DNA of 64,000 bases from the NCBI RefSeq assembly GCF_036181745.1, contig NZ_CP108080.1, forward strand, positions 4,369,501 to 4,433,500, given 5' to 3'. Source of the DNA: Streptomyces sp. NBC_00259. GTDB lineage: Bacteria > Actinomycetota > Actinomycetes > Streptomycetales > Streptomycetaceae. Below the pieces are notes generated by a model. The model saw only the letters and a list, made by a program, of their open reading frames with translations. It made no database searches and was not told the DNA's origin. The stretch's first letter is position 1, and every line of letters starts with the position of its first letter. A program made the translations under genes and the position numbers. Positions 16,063 to 25,377 of this stretch are shown in pieces.

Positions 16063-17502
16063 TCAGTGGTGGAAGCCGGTCGCCGCCGCCTTGTCCTTGC
16101 TCAGCGGGGCGCTCTGCTCCCGCAGGTCGGGCATGATCCGCGCCACGTCCTCCACGAGCAGTTCCGCGAGGTCCGCCGAGAACCCGTTGCGGCAGACGAA
16201 GCGGAGGACCGACAGGTCCTCGCGGTTGGGCGGGAAGGTGTACGCGGGGACCAGCCAGCCGTTCTCCCTCAGCCGCCGCGAGACGTCGAAGACGTCGAAG
16301 TTCGTGATGTCGGGGGCCGTCGTGACGGCGAAGACCGGCAGCTGGTCACCTCTGGTGAGCAACTGGAAGTCGCCGAGCGCGTCGATCTGTTCGGCCAGGC
16401 TTCGAGCCACTTCCCGGGTCGTCTGCTGCACCGCCCGGTAGCCCTCGCGACCGAGCCGCAGGAACGTGTAGTACTGCGCCACGACCTGGGCCCCGGGCCG
16501 CGAGAAGTTCAGTGCGAACGTGGGCATGTCGCCGCCGAGATAGTTGACCCGGAACACCAGCTCCTCGGGCAGTTCCTCGGGCGAGCGCCACAGCGCCCAG
16601 CCCACACCCGGGTAGACCAGCCCGTACTTGTGGCCCGAGGTGTTGATGGAGGAGACCCGAGGCAGCCGGAAGTCCCAGACCAGGCCCTCGTCCACGAACG
16701 GCGCCACCATCGCCCCGGAGGCACCGTCCACATGGACCGGGATGTCCAGGCCCGTGCGCTCCTGGAGCGCGTCCAGTGCCGCGCAGACCTCGGCGACGGG
16801 CTCGTACGAGCCGTCGAAGGTGGAGCCCAGGATGGCGACCACCCCGATCGTGTTCTCGTCGCACAGCTCGGCCGCGGCCTGTGGATCGAGGTGGAAGCGG
16901 TCTCCCTCCATCGGGACCAGCCGCGGCTCCACCTCCCAGAAGTTGCAGAACTTGTCCCAGCAGACCTGCACGTTGATACCCATGACGAGATTCGGCCTGG
17001 CACCGGGACCGGGATACCGCGAGCCCTCCGCCCGGGCCGCGGCCCGCTTCGACCACCGCCGCTTCAGCGCCAGCCCGGCGAGCATGCACGCCTCGCTCGA
17101 CCCGGTCGTCGAACAGCCCACCGTGGACGACGGGTCCGGCGCGTGCCAGAGGTCGGCGAGCATCGCCACGCACCGCCGCTCCAGCTCCGCCGTCCGCGGG
17201 TACTCGTCCTTGTCGATCATGTTCTTGTCGCGGCACTCCGACATCAGCACGGCGGCCTGTGGTTCCATCCACGTCGTGACGAACGTGGCCAGGTTCAGCC
17301 GTGAGTTGCCGTCCAGCATCAGCTCGTCATGGACCAGCTGGTACGCCGTCGCGGGTGGCATCGGCCGTTCCGGCAGCCGGTGCCTGGGCGGTGCCGCCAT
17401 CATGTCGCCGACCGGGTCGGCCGCCCCGTAGAAAGGGTTGATCGAGAGCCTGCGCAGCTCCTGGCTGTCCTGGCGGCGTTTGCCGCCCTTGTGCAGAGCC
17501 AT
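16063..17502 (-). CDS. gadB: Glutamate decarboxylase
   Basis: A 479-residue PLP-dependent enzyme converting glutamate to GABA and CO2 while consuming a proton. The PLP lysine is in SINTSGHKYGLVYPG (Lys 292), and the PLP-binding Asp is in VHVDGASG (Asp 259). The family opening RRLSINPFYGAADP is intact. The start is ATG 17502. It lies 23 bases downstream of a CLC-type channel gene on the same strand, an arrangement that suggests an acid-resistance operon. The C-terminal pH-sensing His-Lys tail of the E. coli enzyme is loosely matched by AAATGFHH. I see no antiporter gene (GadC) nearby. Confidence 0.95.
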   Translation of the reverse strand: MALHKGGKRRQDSQELRRLSINPFYGAADPVGDMMAAPPRHRLPERPMPPATAYQLVHDELMLDGNSRLNLATFVTTWMEPQAAVLMSECRDKNMIDKDEYPRTAELERRCVAMLADLWHAPDPSSTVGCSTTGSSEACMLAGLALKRRWSKRAAARAEGSRYPGPGARPNLVMGINVQVCWDKFCNFWEVEPRLVPMEGDRFHLDPQAAAELCDENTIGVVAILGSTFDGSYEPVAEVCAALDALQERTGLDIPVHVDGASGAMVAPFVDEGLVWDFRLPRVSSINTSGHKYGLVYPGVGWALWRSPEELPEELVFRVNYLGGDMPTFALNFSRPGAQVVAQYYTFLRLGREGYRAVQQTTREVARSLAEQIDALGDFQLLTRGDQLPVFAVTTAPDITNFDVFDVSRRLRENGWLVPAYTFPPNREDLSVLRFVCRNGFSADLAELLVEDVARIMPDLREQSAPLSKDKAAATGFHH

Positions 17503-17525
17503 GTGTGACTGCCTTTCAGCGTCGT

Positions 17526-18806
17526 TCAGCGCAATGGGGTGCCGTCGTCGTGGAGTTGCATCTGGGGCCGTCCGGTCACCAGCAGCCAGGCCGGGAGCAG
17601 GGCGACGCACAGCAGCGGGAGCACATGCGGGTCGGCGGCGAGGATCGCCGCCGTGAACAGGCTCAGCCAGCCCTGCCGGGTCACGGCCAGCAGCACCCCG
17701 AGCACCGAGCACACCACCGCGAGCGTCGGATGTACCTCGGGTACGAGCGCACTCACCCCGAGGCCGAGGGCCACCCCCACGAAGATGCTCGGGAAGATCC
17801 GGCCGCCCCGGAATCCGCACGCCGCCGCGACCGTGAGCGCGGCCACCTTGACGACCGTCATCAGCGCGAACTGCCCGGACGACCAGCCCGAGGGGTCCGC
17901 CGCCAGCGTCTTCACCTCGGAGAGCCCCTTGAAGAGCGTCAGCTGCCCGCCGAGCGCCCCGAGCAGCCCCAGCACGAGTCCGCCTGCGGTGAGCGCCAGT
18001 ACGGGGTGCCCGAGCCGCTTGAAGGCGGCGTGGAGGTACGGGAAGGCGTAGACGGCCGCCATTCCCACCAGCGCGCCCAGTGACGAGACCACCAGCGCCG
18101 CGGGCACATCGCCCCATCGTGATCCGCTGAACGCCGGCAGCGCCAGATCGAACGTCGGGTGGGCGATCAGCACCGTCGTCAGCGCGCCGGCGCCGCCCGC
18201 GATGAGCGGGGCGAACAGCTTGTTCCACAGCGCGCCGGGTGCCGGCCGCGCGGCGAGCGCCTCGGTGAGGATCAGTGCGGCCGCCACCGGTGTGCCGAAG
18301 AGCGCCCCGACCGTCCCCGCGGCCGCCAGTGCCGCCCAGAGGTCCGCGTCCGTGCCGCGTATCGCCCTGCCGCCCAGCCAGGCCGCGAGTGCGATGTTCG
18401 CGGCCGTGATGGGGTTCTCGGGCCCCAGGCTCACCCCGCCCGCGAGCCCGAGGATCGCCGCCAGCAGCAGGCTCGGCACCACCCTGGCGGGCAGCGGTGG
18501 GTCGACGAGTCCCATCGTGGCCGGATCGGGACCGGCGTGCCCGTACACCTTCCACACCACGAGCCCCACCGCGAGGCCGGTGGCCGTGAGCACGGTGATC
18601 ACCCAGAGGACCGAGTAGCGGCCGATGCCGAGCGCGTCGGGCAGAACCTCCCACAGGACGTCCTTGAGCTGGTCCGAGAGCTCGGTGAGCCCCAGCAGGA
18701 GCAGGCTCGACGCGATGCCGACGACGAACGCCGGGACGATCAGCGGCAGCAGGGCGCGCGCCGGGGTGGCTGCCGGGGCGTGCTCGGTCGTCGTCACGGG
18801 CCTCAC
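17526..18806 (-). CDS. CLC-family (YfeO-like) chloride channel/antiporter
   Basis: A 426-residue membrane protein with about ten hydrophobic segments. CLC signatures are present: GGVSLGPENPITAAN, with the gating-type Glu 130, and FRGGRIFPSIFVGVALG, the GGxFxP selectivity loop. The first GSGIP-type loop is not obvious, as in the YfeO branch. The Glu suggests proton-coupled exchange rather than a simple channel, by inference. It is the first gene of an operon with gadB. In E. coli, ClcA provides charge balance during glutamate-dependent acid resistance, so a similar role fits. The start is GTG 18806, or GTG 18797 three codons later; no strong ribosome binding site is seen. Confidence 0.88.
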   Translation of the reverse strand: MRPVTTTEHAPAATPARALLPLIVPAFVVGIASSLLLLGLTELSDQLKDVLWEVLPDALGIGRYSVLWVITVLTATGLAVGLVVWKVYGHAGPDPATMGLVDPPLPARVVPSLLLAAILGLAGGVSLGPENPITAANIALAAWLGGRAIRGTDADLWAALAAAGTVGALFGTPVAAALILTEALAARPAPGALWNKLFAPLIAGGAGALTTVLIAHPTFDLALPAFSGSRWGDVPAALVVSSLGALVGMAAVYAFPYLHAAFKRLGHPVLALTAGGLVLGLLGALGGQLTLFKGLSEVKTLAADPSGWSSGQFALMTVVKVAALTVAAACGFRGGRIFPSIFVGVALGLGVSALVPEVHPTLAVVCSVLGVLLAVTRQGWLSLFTAAILAADPHVLPLLCVALLPAWLLVTGRPQMQLHDDGTPLR

Positions 18807-18876
18807 GATAACGGCCCAAATCGTGCATATGGCGCGTAATCAAAGGGTGTGCACGGCACGTGGCGTGGGGCTGCCG

Positions 18877-19242
18877 TCAGGTTCGCGCGATCACCACCGC
18901 GGTCCCGTACGCGCACACCTCCGTGCCCACGTCCGCCGCCTCCGTCACGTCGAAGCGGAACATCAGCACCGCGTTGGCGCCCCGCGAGCGTGCCTGCTCG
19001 ACCAGTCGCTCCATCGCCTGATTGCGGGTCTCCACAAGGGTCTTCGTCAGACCCTTCAGCTCACCGCCGATCATCGACTTCAGGCCGGCGCCGATCTGGC
19101 TGCCGAGATGCCGCGAACGCACCGTCAGCCCGAAGACCTCACCGATCACCTGCTCCACCCGGAACCCCGGGATGTCGTTCGTTGTGACGACCAGCACATC
19201 GGCGTTCGGGCCCTGCCCACCGCCGTAATCCTCGATACCCAT
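18877..19242 (-). CDS. YbjQ/UPF0145 family protein
   Basis: A 121-residue protein of the YbjQ family (VLVVTTNDIPGFRVEQVIGE, then RSRHLGSQIGAGLKSMIGGE and ARSRGANAVLMFRFD). Known structures are small beta-rich oligomeric rings; the function is not established, though a heavy-metal link has been proposed. ATG 19242 with AAGGCT 8 bases upstream is preferred over GTG 19248. It is divergent from dedA and monocistronic. Confidence 0.9.
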   Translation of the reverse strand: MGIEDYGGGQGPNADVLVVTTNDIPGFRVEQVIGEVFGLTVRSRHLGSQIGAGLKSMIGGELKGLTKTLVETRNQAMERLVEQARSRGANAVLMFRFDVTEAADVGTEVCAYGTAVVIART

Positions 19243-19373
19243 GGCCACAGCCTTGTGGCCATCCGTTCACCCCGCATCCGGAGAGGGCAGGTGGAACCGG
19301 CCGCCCCGCCGATGCGTTGATAGTTTTGGGCAGCCGCCACGCCGACGACTATCACCACAGGAGCCCGGACCTC

Positions 19374-20066
19374 GTGAACACCCTTGCGCTCGGACCGAGC
19401 TGGCTGGACCCGGACTATCTGATCACCACCTTCGGGCTGATCGGTGTACTCATCATCGTGTTCGCCGAGTCCGGTCTGCTGATCGGGTTCTTCCTGCCCG
19501 GCGACTCGCTGCTGTTCACGACAGGTCTGCTGGTCACGACGGGTGTGATCAAGCAGCCCCTGTGGATGGTCTGCGTACTCGTCGTGCTCGCCGCGATCAT
19601 CGGCGACCAGGTGGGCTATCTCTTCGGCCGGAAGGTCGGCCCCAGCCTCTTCAATCGCCCCGACTCCAAGCTCTTCAAGCAGGAGAACGTGGAGAAGGCG
19701 CACGACTTCTTCGAGAAGTACGGCCCGAAGTCCCTGGTCCTCGCCCGCTTCGTGCCGATCGTGCGGACGTTCACGCCGATCGTCGCCGGTGTGAGCCGGA
19801 TGAACTACCGCTCGTTCATCACGTTCAACATCATCGGCGGTGTGCTCTGGGGCGCGGGTGTGACCCTGCTCGGCGCCGCGCTCGGCAAGGTGGACTTCGT
19901 CCACAAGAACATCGAGGCGATCCTCATCGCCATCGTCCTCATCTCGGTGCTCCCGATCGTCATCGAGTTCCTGCGGGCCCGTTCCAAGGGCAAGAAGGCG
20001 GCCGCGGCCGCCGACGCGGAGGACGTTCCGCCGTCCGGCCAGCGCGGCCGCCACGCCAAGCGCTGA
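19374..20066 (+). CDS. DedA-family membrane protein
   Basis: A 230-residue DedA/VTT-domain protein with five to six membrane segments. The family core is seen as FFLPGDSLLFTTGLLVTTG, GDQVGYLFGRKVGPSLF and ARFVPIVRTFTPIVAGVSRM (the FxR...G motif). DedA proteins are flippases or transporters for phospholipids and undecaprenyl phosphate in several bacteria. GTG 19374 (MNTLALGPSWLD) is preceded by AGGAG at 19359-19363, 10 bases away. A bidirectional terminator follows. Confidence 0.93.
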   Translation: MNTLALGPSWLDPDYLITTFGLIGVLIIVFAESGLLIGFFLPGDSLLFTTGLLVTTGVIKQPLWMVCVLVVLAAIIGDQVGYLFGRKVGPSLFNRPDSKLFKQENVEKAHDFFEKYGPKSLVLARFVPIVRTFTPIVAGVSRMNYRSFITFNIIGGVLWGAGVTLLGAALGKVDFVHKNIEAILIAIVLISVLPIVIEFLRARSKGKKAAAAADAEDVPPSGQRGRHAKR

Positions 20067-20081
20067 AGCCGTAGCTCTCCT

Positions 20082-20109
20082 GCCCCCGGGTCCACGTGGG
20101 CCCGGGGGC
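20082..20109. terminator. Bidirectional terminator between dedA and the ThrE-type gene
   Basis: GCCCCCGGGTCCAC and GTGGGCCCGGGGGC form 14-base arms with one mismatch and almost no loop, between convergent stops at 20066 and 20114. Confidence 0.75.
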
Positions 20110-20113
20110 CCGG

Positions 20114-21763
20114 TCAGAAGCCGCGTGTGCGCTTGGCCGCGCGGCGGCGGCCCGCAGCCGCGGGGCTGCGCAGGAACATCCGGGCGATCTCACCACCGAG
20201 GTTCACGCCGATCGCGATGGCCAGGGCCAGCGCCGCGGCCCTCGCCAGCGAGGCGAAGCCCTGGTCCATGTTGTTCTGCGCGATGTGCAGCACGCCGAAG
20301 TACGTGGCGCTACCCGGCAGCAGCGGGCCGATCGCCGCCGTCACGTACGGCAGTGACGAGGTGTGCTGCACACGGGCCAGCAGCTGCCCGAACAGGCCGA
20401 CCAGCCCGGCCGCCACCGCCGTCGCCAGCACCGACGAGCCACGCGCCGTCACCGCGATCGACGCGAAGATCACCCATGCCACTCCGCCGTTGACTGCTGC
20501 GATCAGCACCGTGGAACGGTCCTGCTGGAGCAGTACGGCGAAGGTCAGACACAGCGCCATCGACGCCAGGATCTGCACCACCGGCCGCTCGACGATGCTC
20601 AGCGACCCCTCCGGACTGAGGTTCGCCTCGAACTGCACGCCGATGTACAGCACCGTGAGCACTCCGACGACGATCGCCACGAAGAAGTAGGCGACCTCCA
20701 GCAGTCGGGCCGACGCCGTGATGTAGAAGCCCGTCAGCCCGTCCTGCACCGCCGCCACCAGAGCCCGTCCCGGGATCAGCGCGAACAGCCCACCGGTGAT
20801 GACCGCGGACGGCCGCAGGTCCGTGTGGAGCGCGCTGAGCGCCACCCCCATCGCGGCCGGCGGCATCGCCGCCACCACGAACTGGTAGAACTCCGGCAGC
20901 CCGCGCCCCGCGCACAGCCACGCCAGCCGGTCGCCCAGCATCGCGCCGACCGCCGCCGCCACGAACACCAGCGGGCCACCGCCGACCAGCACGGACGCCG
21001 AGCCGGCGAGGACGCCCGCGGCGAGCGTGAGGACCCAGCCGGGGTACGGGTGCCGGTTCCTGCGGATCTCGGCGAGCCGCCGGTAGGCCTCGTCCAGCCT
21101 GACGTCGTGGTCCTCGGCGCTGATGTCGGCGACCAGCTGGTAGACGGCCGCCAGCCGGGTGTAGTCGGTGACCCGGCGCCGTACCGTCCGGTTCGCCGTC
21201 ACCGGATCGTCGACGAGCGACGGCTGGTACGTGATCGACAGCAGGGTGAACGTGACGGTGGGCTCGCAGGCGTCGAGCCCGTACGAGCTCGTGATCGCGA
21301 GCATCGCCGCCTCGACGTCCTCGGCGCCCTGACCGCCCGCGAGCAGCAGCTCGCCGATACGCAGCGTCAGGTCGAGCACGCGCGGCACCGCGGGCCCCGA
21401 CTCGTCGTGCCGCTGGGCGGGCTCCGGCGCCGGCCGCTCGCTGACCGGAATCCGCAGCATCGTGCGCATCCGGTCGTGCCAGGGCGCGTCCTTGGACAGC
21501 TGGACCACCGGGATGCCGTGCGCGGGCGTGTACGCCGGCGGGGACGCCTTCGCGCGGTACGTGGACGGCGGCGCGAAGGCCGAGCCCTCGGGTTCGCCCG
21601 CCGGCTCCGTGGACAGTCCGTCGGGAACGGCGAACTCGGAGGACGGATGGTCCTCCTCGGGCGGTCCGGGCTGGTCGACACCCTCCGGCGGGGTGAAGGC
21701 GCTGTGCGCCTCGTCGGACTGCGGCTTCCGGTCCTCCCCAGGACCTTCCGGCTCCGCAACCAC
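20114..21763 (-). CDS. ThrE-type threonine/serine exporter family protein
   Basis: A 549-residue protein. Residues 1-115 are disordered and acidic/proline-rich. A soluble ThrE domain follows (RVLDLTLRIGELLLAGGQGA EDVE region, split at the Glu-rich helix). About ten membrane segments then start near residue 240 (YPGWVLTLAAGVLAGSASVL). This is the two-module layout of Corynebacterium ThrE, which exports threonine and serine. The start is GTG 21763. It is downstream of ppa, with a strong terminator between them. The substrate here is inferred from the family only. Confidence 0.9.
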   Translation of the reverse strand: MVAEPEGPGEDRKPQSDEAHSAFTPPEGVDQPGPPEEDHPSSEFAVPDGLSTEPAGEPEGSAFAPPSTYRAKASPPAYTPAHGIPVVQLSKDAPWHDRMRTMLRIPVSERPAPEPAQRHDESGPAVPRVLDLTLRIGELLLAGGQGAEDVEAAMLAITSSYGLDACEPTVTFTLLSITYQPSLVDDPVTANRTVRRRVTDYTRLAAVYQLVADISAEDHDVRLDEAYRRLAEIRRNRHPYPGWVLTLAAGVLAGSASVLVGGGPLVFVAAAVGAMLGDRLAWLCAGRGLPEFYQFVVAAMPPAAMGVALSALHTDLRPSAVITGGLFALIPGRALVAAVQDGLTGFYITASARLLEVAYFFVAIVVGVLTVLYIGVQFEANLSPEGSLSIVERPVVQILASMALCLTFAVLLQQDRSTVLIAAVNGGVAWVIFASIAVTARGSSVLATAVAAGLVGLFGQLLARVQHTSSLPYVTAAIGPLLPGSATYFGVLHIAQNNMDQGFASLARAAALALAIAIGVNLGGEIARMFLRSPAAAGRRRAAKRTRGF

Positions 21764-21814
21764 GCTCTACCGTCTCCTCGCGTTCGTGTACGGCGTGTGT
21801 GCGCTCAGTATGCG

Positions 21815-21850
21815 ACGGGCGGTGCACCCCGTGTGGGGTGCACCGCCCGT
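21815..21850 (-). terminator. ppa terminator
   Basis: Bases 21815-21830 and 21835-21850 are perfect 16-base complementary arms around GTGT. It lies just past the ppa stop and before the ThrE-type gene on the same strand. Confidence 0.85.
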
Positions 21851-21869
21851 TACGTCTGCCGGGGGCGCG

Positions 21870-22364
21870 TCAGTGCGCGCCGCCCTGCGCCTCAAGACGC
21901 TTGTAGGAGGCCTCGATCTCCGCCTCGGCCTCGGTGCGGCCCACCCAGTTCGCGCCCTCGACGGACTTGCCCGGCTCCAGGTCCTTGTAGACCTCGAAGA
22001 AGTGCTGGATCTCCAGGCGGTCGAACTCCGACACGTGGTGGATGTCCCGCAGGTGCTCCACGCGCGGGTCGGAGGCCGGGACGCACAGCAGCTTGTCGTC
22101 GCCGCCGGCCTCGTCCGTCATCCGGAACATGCCGATGGCGCGGCACTTGATCAGGCAGCCGGGGAACGTGGGCTCGTCCAGGATGACCAGGGCGTCCAGC
22201 GGGTCGCCGTCCTCGCCCAGGGTGTTCTCGACGAAGCCGTAGTCGGCCGGGTAGCTCGTCGAGGTGAAGAGGCGACGGTCCAGACGGATCCGGCCGGTCT
22301 CGTGGTCCACCTCGTACTTGTTCCGCGACCCCTTCGGGATCTCGATGGTGACGTCGAACTCCAC
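21870..22364 (-). CDS. ppa: Inorganic pyrophosphatase
   Basis: A 164-residue family I soluble pyrophosphatase that hydrolyses pyrophosphate and drives biosynthesis. Active-site residues are seen in EIPKGSRNKYEVDHETG, YPADYGFVENTLGEDGDPLD (the DxDPxD metal signature) and VYKDLEPGK. I chose GTG 22364 (MEFDVTIEIPKG) because GGAGGAG lies 8 bases upstream; the earlier GTG at 22373 would touch that site. It is divergent from dacB with 67 bases between. Confidence 0.96.
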   Translation of the reverse strand: MEFDVTIEIPKGSRNKYEVDHETGRIRLDRRLFTSTSYPADYGFVENTLGEDGDPLDALVILDEPTFPGCLIKCRAIGMFRMTDEAGGDDKLLCVPASDPRVEHLRDIHHVSEFDRLEIQHFFEVYKDLEPGKSVEGANWVGRTEAEAEIEASYKRLEAQGGAH

Positions 22365-22431
22365 GGGTGGCACTCCTCCATGATCAACACATATGTAGGT
22401 GACGCGGCTATCCGCTATCCGCAGTGATTAA

Positions 22432-23910
22432 GTGTCCCCTACGCAGGTGGGTGATCGCGAAAGGGGCTGGTCAAGGGTGCCCGACCGAGGAACATGGCAG
22501 TTCACGGCAGGTGCGGCCGTGATCGGCCTGGCCATCGCGGCCGCGGCGGTGACCGCGGCCGGTCCCTGGGACTCCGGTCAGCGTAAGGCCGAGCGTGACC
22601 GCGCGGCTTCCCTGGGCCGTACAGGTGGCACACATCACCAGGCGCCGGGACGGGGCGTGGACGCGGCGGAAGCGCCCGGGCCCGCGCCCGCGCCGAGCGC
22701 CCCCGGCGTACTCGCCGCCGCGCCCGCCCCCGTCACCCGGTCCGACACCGGGCCCGCCGACCCGCCCGCCACGTCGTCCGCCTCCGTGGCCAAGGTCCTC
22801 GCCCCGCTGCTGGACGACCCGGCGCTCGGACCGGTCCGTACCGCCTCGGTCGTGGACGTCGGCACCGGGAAGCAGCTGTACGGGCGTGGCGCGACCACGC
22901 CCATGACTCCCGCGTCCACGATCAAGATCGCCACCGCCGCGGCCGTGCTGTCCGCGACCGGCCCCGACCACCGCATCCCCACCACGGTCGTCGCCGCATC
23001 CGACTTCCACGGGATCACCCTGGTCGGCGGCGGGGACCCCACCCTCGACATGCCCCGGCTGCGCTCCCTGGCCGACCGCACCGCGCACGCCCTGCGCGAC
23101 CGTGGCGTCACCACCGTCCGCCTCGCCTACGACACGACGCTCTACAAGGGCCCGGTGGCGCATCCCATCGGCGCCGGCAACGACAACATCGCCCCCGTCA
23201 CGCCCCTGATGCTCAACGAAGGGCGCCTCGACGACTCGACGGAGGGCAGCGCCGACCGCGGCGCCGATCCGGCGGGCGACGCGGCCCGCGCGTTCGTCGG
23301 ACTGCTGAGCGAGCGCGGCGTGAACACCGAGGCGGGGCCCACTTCGGCCAAGGCCCCCGCCAAGCCCTTCCCCCTCGCCACGACCCACTCCGCGCCGGTC
23401 TCCGCGCTCGTCGAGCGCATGCTGACCAACAGCGACAACGACATCGCCGAGGCACTGGCCCGGCAGACCGCGATCGCCGGGGGCCGGCCGGCGAGCTTCG
23501 CCGGGGCGGAGGCCGCCGTCACCGAGCAGCTCAAGCGGCTGAAACTGCCCGTCGCCGGCGCCCGGTTCGCCGACGGCAGCGGGCTCAACCGCGCGGACAA
23601 GGTCTCCGCGGCGTTCCTCACCGCCGTCCTGAGCCGAGCCGCCGACCCCGCCCACCCCGAGCTCCGCCCGGTCCTCACCGGACTGCCCATCGCCGGCTTC
23701 ACCGGCACCCTCAGCGGCCGCTCCTCGGCCGGATCCGCCGGCCTCGTCCGCGCCAAGACCGGCACCCTCAGCCACGTCGACACGCTCGCCGGCACGGTCC
23801 TCTCACGCGACGGCCGCCTCCTCGCGTTCGCCTTCCTCGCGGGTGACACCTCCTCCGCCTCCGTCGCCCGCCCGGCCCTGGACCGCCTCGCGGCGGCCCT
23901 CGTCGGCTGA
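22432..23910 (+). CDS. dacB: D-alanyl-D-alanine carboxypeptidase, PBP4 (S13) type
   Basis: A 492-residue extracytoplasmic serine peptidase trimming peptidoglycan. There is one N-terminal membrane anchor (about 25-44), then a Pro/Ala-rich linker to about 115. The catalytic motifs are ASTIK (Ser 162, Lys 165), NSDNDIAEAL (SxN) and RAKTGTLS (KTG). The frame opens at GTG 22432, and another in-frame GTG at 22447 is possible. It begins the conserved run dacB, DUF2342 protease, tilS, hpt, ftsH. A second PBP4-type gene lies at 60816. Confidence 0.93.
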   Translation: MSPTQVGDRERGWSRVPDRGTWQFTAGAAVIGLAIAAAAVTAAGPWDSGQRKAERDRAASLGRTGGTHHQAPGRGVDAAEAPGPAPAPSAPGVLAAAPAPVTRSDTGPADPPATSSASVAKVLAPLLDDPALGPVRTASVVDVGTGKQLYGRGATTPMTPASTIKIATAAAVLSATGPDHRIPTTVVAASDFHGITLVGGGDPTLDMPRLRSLADRTAHALRDRGVTTVRLAYDTTLYKGPVAHPIGAGNDNIAPVTPLMLNEGRLDDSTEGSADRGADPAGDAARAFVGLLSERGVNTEAGPTSAKAPAKPFPLATTHSAPVSALVERMLTNSDNDIAEALARQTAIAGGRPASFAGAEAAVTEQLKRLKLPVAGARFADGSGLNRADKVSAAFLTAVLSRAADPAHPELRPVLTGLPIAGFTGTLSGRSSAGSAGLVRAKTGTLSHVDTLAGTVLSRDGRLLAFAFLAGDTSSASVARPALDRLAAALVG

Positions 23911-23979
23911 CGTCAGGCGCTGCCGAGGGCCTGGGGACCACCGGGTGGCGTGAGGTCCGTGACGGCGCCGGGGCAGCCA

Positions 23980-23999
23980 CCGGGGGCCGTCGGCCCCGG
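23980..23999. terminator. GC-rich hairpin after dacB
   Basis: CCGGGGGCCG-T-CGGCCCCGG is a near-perfect stem (one extra G) 70 bases past the dacB stop and 64 bases before the next start. No T-tract follows. Confidence 0.5.
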
Positions 24000-24063
24000 C
24001 CGCAGCGCGCTGTTGGGGTCCGACACCTCACCGTGTGGCGGGGCGACAACGTACCGTTGACGC

Positions 24064-25191
24064 ATGACGAGCATCGGTGGTGCCGAGATGGTCGACTGGA
24101 ATCTCGCGGTCGCGACCGCGATCCGCCTCGTACGGCCGGGGCCGGACGTCAGCCGGGACGAGGCGCGGGCCGTCGTCGCCGAGCTGCGGCGGCACGCCAA
24201 GGCGTCCGAGCAGCACGTCCGGGAGTTCACCCGGATGATTCCCGAGGGGCACGAGCCGGAGGACACTCCGGTTCTCGTCGTCGACCGGGCGGGCTGGGTC
24301 AAGGCCAACGTCGCGGGCTTCCGCGAGCTGCTGAAGCCCCTGCTGGACAAGATGCAGGAGCGCCGTTCCGGCAGCCCGGGCGGCGCCGTCCTGGGTGCGG
24401 TCGGCGGCAAGGTGACCGGCGTCGAGCTGGGCATGCTGCTGTCGTTCCTGGCCTCCCGGGTCCTCGGTCAGTACGAGACCTTCGCCCCGCCCACGAGCGA
24501 GCTGCCCGGCGCGCCGGGCAGCGGTGGCAGGCTCCTGCTGGTCGCGCCCAACATCGTTCACGTCGAACGCGAGATGGAGGTCGACCCGCACGACTTCCGG
24601 CTCTGGGTCTGCCTCCACGAGGAGACCCACCGCACCCAGTTCACCGCCGTGCCCTGGCTGCGCGACCATCTCGAGGGCGAGATCCAGTCATTCCTCGCCG
24701 AGACCGAGGTCGACCCCATGACCGTGCTGGAGCGGCTGCGCGAAGCCGCCCAGACGCTCGCCGGCGGCCGCCCCGAGGGTGAGCAGGACGAGGGCCGCTC
24801 CCTCGTCGAGATCGTGCAGACGCCCGAGCAGCGCGAGATCCTCGGCCGGCTCACCGCCGTGATGTCCCTGCTCGAGGGCCACGCGGACTACGTCATGGAC
24901 GGGGTCGGGCCCCAGGTCGTGCCGTCCGTCGGCGAGATCCGCGAGAAGTTCCAGCAGCGACGCGCCCGTGGCGCCTCCCGTCTCGACATGGCGCTGCGCA
25001 AACTGCTCGGCCTCGACGCCAAGCTGCGCCAGTACCGGGACGGCGAGCGATTCGTACGGGCCGTCGTCGAGGAGGTCGGTATGGATGGTTTCAACCGGGT
25101 ATGGACGTCGCCGAACACCCTGCCCACCAAGGCGGAGATCGCCAAACCGGCGGACTGGATCGCAAGGGTGCACCGCCGGGCGGAGCCGTGA
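24064..25191 (+). CDS. DUF2342 zinc-dependent metalloprotease-like protein
   Basis: A 375-residue protein conserved across actinobacteria beside tilS and dacB. The zinc motif is CLHEETHRTQF (HExxH, residues 185-189), and a further ligand is likely in SLLEGHADYVMDGVG. The family has been labelled 'coenzyme F420 biosynthesis associated', but a substrate is not known. It has no signal peptide. ATG 24064 has no ribosome binding site, and TACCGT at 24052-24057 ends 6 bases before it, so a leaderless mRNA is likely. Confidence 0.88.
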   Translation: MTSIGGAEMVDWNLAVATAIRLVRPGPDVSRDEARAVVAELRRHAKASEQHVREFTRMIPEGHEPEDTPVLVVDRAGWVKANVAGFRELLKPLLDKMQERRSGSPGGAVLGAVGGKVTGVELGMLLSFLASRVLGQYETFAPPTSELPGAPGSGGRLLLVAPNIVHVEREMEVDPHDFRLWVCLHEETHRTQFTAVPWLRDHLEGEIQSFLAETEVDPMTVLERLREAAQTLAGGRPEGEQDEGRSLVEIVQTPEQREILGRLTAVMSLLEGHADYVMDGVGPQVVPSVGEIREKFQQRRARGASRLDMALRKLLGLDAKLRQYRDGERFVRAVVEEVGMDGFNRVWTSPNTLPTKAEIAKPADWIARVHRRAEP

Positions 25192-25377
25192 GTACCGAGC
25201 GGCCGACGGCAGACGGACGCCCCCCTAATCACCCATCCGAGGGACCGTAGGTAATGGGTAGGCGTGCAATGCTCGGGGAACGGGCCGGTTCTGTCACCAT
25301 CGACACACTCTGAGTGACCGAATCTCCGTCCCGACTCCTCACCGAGGCACCCCCCAACTCCACGAAGGGCACCGGAC

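Noticed and set aside
18810..18850. Fourth copy of the WhiJ-cluster operator near GTGCATATGG
   Set aside because: Only CATAT/TGCA similarity is present; the GCATCTGC core and the second GCATC half are missing.
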